Part shown: positions 4,186 to 5,639 of the stretch, piece by piece
Layout of the letters: each line of letters opens with the position of its first letter
How positions within the stretch are numbered: the first letter of the stretch is position 1
From: an uncultured Pseudomonadota bacterium
GTDB taxonomy: Bacteria > Pseudomonadota > Gammaproteobacteria > Burkholderiales > SG8-39
Assembly (NCBI GenBank): GCA_903864555.1
Contig: CAIPGJ010000494.1
Location: 1 to 5,639, forward strand
Reading direction: 5' to 3'
DNA length: 5,639 nt
Notes under the pieces: model-generated
What the model was told of the DNA's origin: nothing
The model's input: only the letters and a program-made list of their open reading frames with translations
Databases searched by the model: none
Made by a program: the position numbers and the translations under genes

Positions 4186-5639
4186 ATGGCGCGCATGATC
4201 GAAATCACTGCTGCACTCGCTGCCCTGTTCTCCATCGCCACGCTGGTGGTTGTGCTGGCACTGGCAGCCCGTCAACGCCATCTGCAGCAGGCCGATGCCA
4301 GCGCCCAGCGCGAGACGCAGTTGCAGGCCGCGCAATTGGCGCGCGAGGAGGCGCAGCAGGTCGCCCAGCGGGCGCGCGAGGATGCACGCAATGCCCGCGA
4401 GGAGCTGTCCGCGAGCCTGTCGACTTTCAGCCAGCACATCGCCACGCAGATGACCACCATTGCCACGGTGCAGAACAGCCAGATCGATGCTTTTGCCAAG
4501 CAGCTGGCCGCTTCCTCGGCGGCAACGGACGAGCGGCTGGAGAATTTCCGCAAGACCCTGAACGAGCAGCTGGCGCGCGCCCAGGACCAGCAACGCCAGG
4601 GTTCGGGCGAACTGCGTCTCACCCTGGAGCAGCGGCTGGAGAATTTCCGCAAGACCCTGGATGAGCAACTGGCACGTGCCCAGGAGCAGCAGCGGCTGGC
4701 GGCTGCGGAGATGCGCCAGACCATCGAGCAAAGGCTGGAACGCATCCAGAAGGACAATGCCGAGAAGCTGGAGTCCATGCGCAAGACCGTGGACGAGAAG
4801 CTGCACGAAACCCTGGAGAAGCGCCTGGGGGAATCCTTCAAGCTGGTGTCGGACCGGCTGGAGGCGGTGCACAAGGGCCTGGGCGAGATGCAGACCCTGG
4901 CGGCCGGAGTCGGCGACCTGAAACGCGTGCTGACCAATGTGAAAACCCGCGGCACCTGGGGCGAGGTGCAACTGTCCAGCCTGCTCGAACAGATCCTCAC
5001 GCCCGACCAGTACGCCACCAATGTCGCCACGCGGCCCGGCTCGCGCGACCGGGTCGAGTTTGCCATCCGCCTGCCCGGCGGGCATGACACAGATGGTCCG
5101 CTGTGGATGCCCATCGATGCGAAGTTCCCCAACGAGGATTACGAGCGCCTGCTGGCCGCGCAGGACCGCAATGACCCGGCCGGGGTGGAGGAGGCCTCCA
5201 AGGCCATCGAGACCCGCCTCAAGCTGGAGGCCAAGACCATCCGCGAGAAGTACATCGAGCCGCCGCACACCACCGACTTCGCGTTGCTGTTCCTGCCCAC
5301 CGAGGGCCTGTATGCCGAGGCACTGCGCCGTCCGGGCCTGTCCGACACGCTGCAACGCGATTACCGCGTCACCATCGCCGGCCCGACCACGCTGACTGCG
5401 CTGCTCAACAGCCTGCAGATGGGATTCCGCACCCTGGCCATCGAGAAGCGCTCCAGCGAAGTGTGGCAGGTGCTGGGCGCGGTCAAGACCGAGTTCGGCA
5501 AGTTCGCCGACGTGCTGGCGAAGACCAAGGAAAAGCTCGACAAGGCGAGCGACGAGATCGGCGCCGCCGAGCGGCGTACGCGCGCGATCGAGCGCAAGCT
5601 GCGCGGTGTCGAGGCGCTGCCCGAGCACGAGGCGGCGGC
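4186..5639 (+). CDS. rmuC: RmuC family protein (DNA recombination limiting), 3'-truncated by window end
   Basis: The frame is open from the start to the window end, giving 484 codons. An N-terminal membrane anchor (about residues 6-28) is followed by a long coiled coil (about 29-230) and then the RmuC nuclease-like domain. Key blocks are GTWGEVQL (256-263), IRLPGG then PIDAKFPNEDYERLL (309 onward), FLPTEGLYAEALR (369 onward) and GPTTLTALLNSLQMGFRTL (from 399). The PIDAKFP and LPTE blocks carry the acidic and Lys residues expected of a PD-(D/E)XK-like fold. In E. coli, RmuC limits inversions at short inverted repeats; its biochemical activity is not settled. The C-terminal end is near, judging from LRGVEALPEHEAA. 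AGG at 4178-4180 favours ATG 4186; ATG 4195, three codons later, is the alternative. The coiled coil holds a 33-residue repeat. The gene diverges from usp. Confidence 0.93.
   Translation, partial: MARMIEITAALAALFSIATLVVVLALAARQRHLQQADASAQRETQLQAAQLAREEAQQVAQRAREDARNAREELSASLSTFSQHIATQMTTIATVQNSQIDAFAKQLAASSAATDERLENFRKTLNEQLARAQDQQRQGSGELRLTLEQRLENFRKTLDEQLARAQEQQRLAAAEMRQTIEQRLERIQKDNAEKLESMRKTVDEKLHETLEKRLGESFKLVSDRLEAVHKGLGEMQTLAAGVGDLKRVLTNVKTRGTWGEVQLSSLLEQILTPDQYATNVATRPGSRDRVEFAIRLPGGHDTDGPLWMPIDAKFPNEDYERLLAAQDRNDPAGVEEASKAIETRLKLEAKTIREKYIEPPHTTDFALLFLPTEGLYAEALRRPGLSDTLQRDYRVTIAGPTTLTALLNSLQMGFRTLAIEKRSSEVWQVLGAVKTEFGKFADVLAKTKEKLDKASDEIGAAERRTRAIERKLRGVEALPEHEAA
4531..4827 (+). repeat. 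99-base (33-residue) tandem repeat in the RmuC coiled coil
   Basis: Units begin at 4531, 4630 and 4729. The first 69 bases of units 1 and 2 agree at about 59 positions, with 29 identical in a row (4532-4560 and 4631-4659). Unit 3 is degenerate. The protein units start ERLENFRKTLNEQLARAQD, QRLENFRKTLDEQLARAQE and QRLERIQKDNAEKLESMRK. Each 33-residue unit is three 11-residue blocks, and the 11-residue rhythm continues to about residue 225. This indicates a hendecad coiled coil that grew by duplication. Confidence 0.8.

Noticed and set aside
4153..5628. A 491-codon open frame on the minus strand, longer than any other in the window
   Set aside because: It is antisense to rmuC and is kept open by that gene's GC-rich third positions. 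Its translation is low-complexity, rich in Leu, Gly and Gln, with no family motifs, while the + frame carries every RmuC block.

Overview
The window looks like a stretch of ordinary chromosome from a GC-rich proteobacterium, most likely a betaproteobacterium or a close relative. This rests on strong G/C bias at third codon positions, an E. coli YbbP-type permease, a Pseudomonas PA1024-type flavin oxidoreductase, a group II truncated haemoglobin and a UspA protein. The genus cannot be read from the sequence. I see no tRNA, rRNA, insertion sequence, CRISPR array or phage gene.

Layout: (1) 1-1444, + strand: the C-terminal part of a YbbP/FtsX-type ABC transporter permease whose 5' end lies outside the window. 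(2) 1445-1732: a non-coding gap with a short tandem repeat overlapping a hairpin. (3) 1733-2704, +: an FMN-dependent oxidoreductase of the nitronate monooxygenase fold, most like the NADH:quinone reductase PA1024. (4) 2705-2895: two GC-rich hairpins, an FNR/ANR-like box with a suitably placed -10, then a strong intrinsic terminator. (5) 2896-3333, +: a group II truncated haemoglobin. (6) 3334-3412: two adjacent stem-loops between convergent genes. (7) 3413-3859, - strand: a single-domain universal stress protein. (8) 3860-4185: a divergent intergenic region with a second FNR/ANR-like box on the usp side and a 70-base patch of 30% GC with several dyads on the rmuC side. (9) 4186-5639, +: rmuC, cut by the window end.

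The most interesting signal is regulatory. The globin and the usp gene each have upstream a TTGAT-N4-ATCAA-like box with one mismatch. In both, exactly 21 bases separate the box from a plausible -10 hexamer, as in an FNR-activated class II promoter. This suggests the two convergent genes share oxygen- or NO-responsive control. In the globin leader, a textbook rho-independent terminator lies between the putative promoter and the start codon. It may simply end the upstream oxidoreductase transcript, or it may make globin expression conditional on read-through. The rmuC gene also carries a 33-residue (3 x 11) tandem repeat in its coiled coil, two copies of which are nearly identical in DNA. I found no clear evidence of an undescribed multi-gene system.
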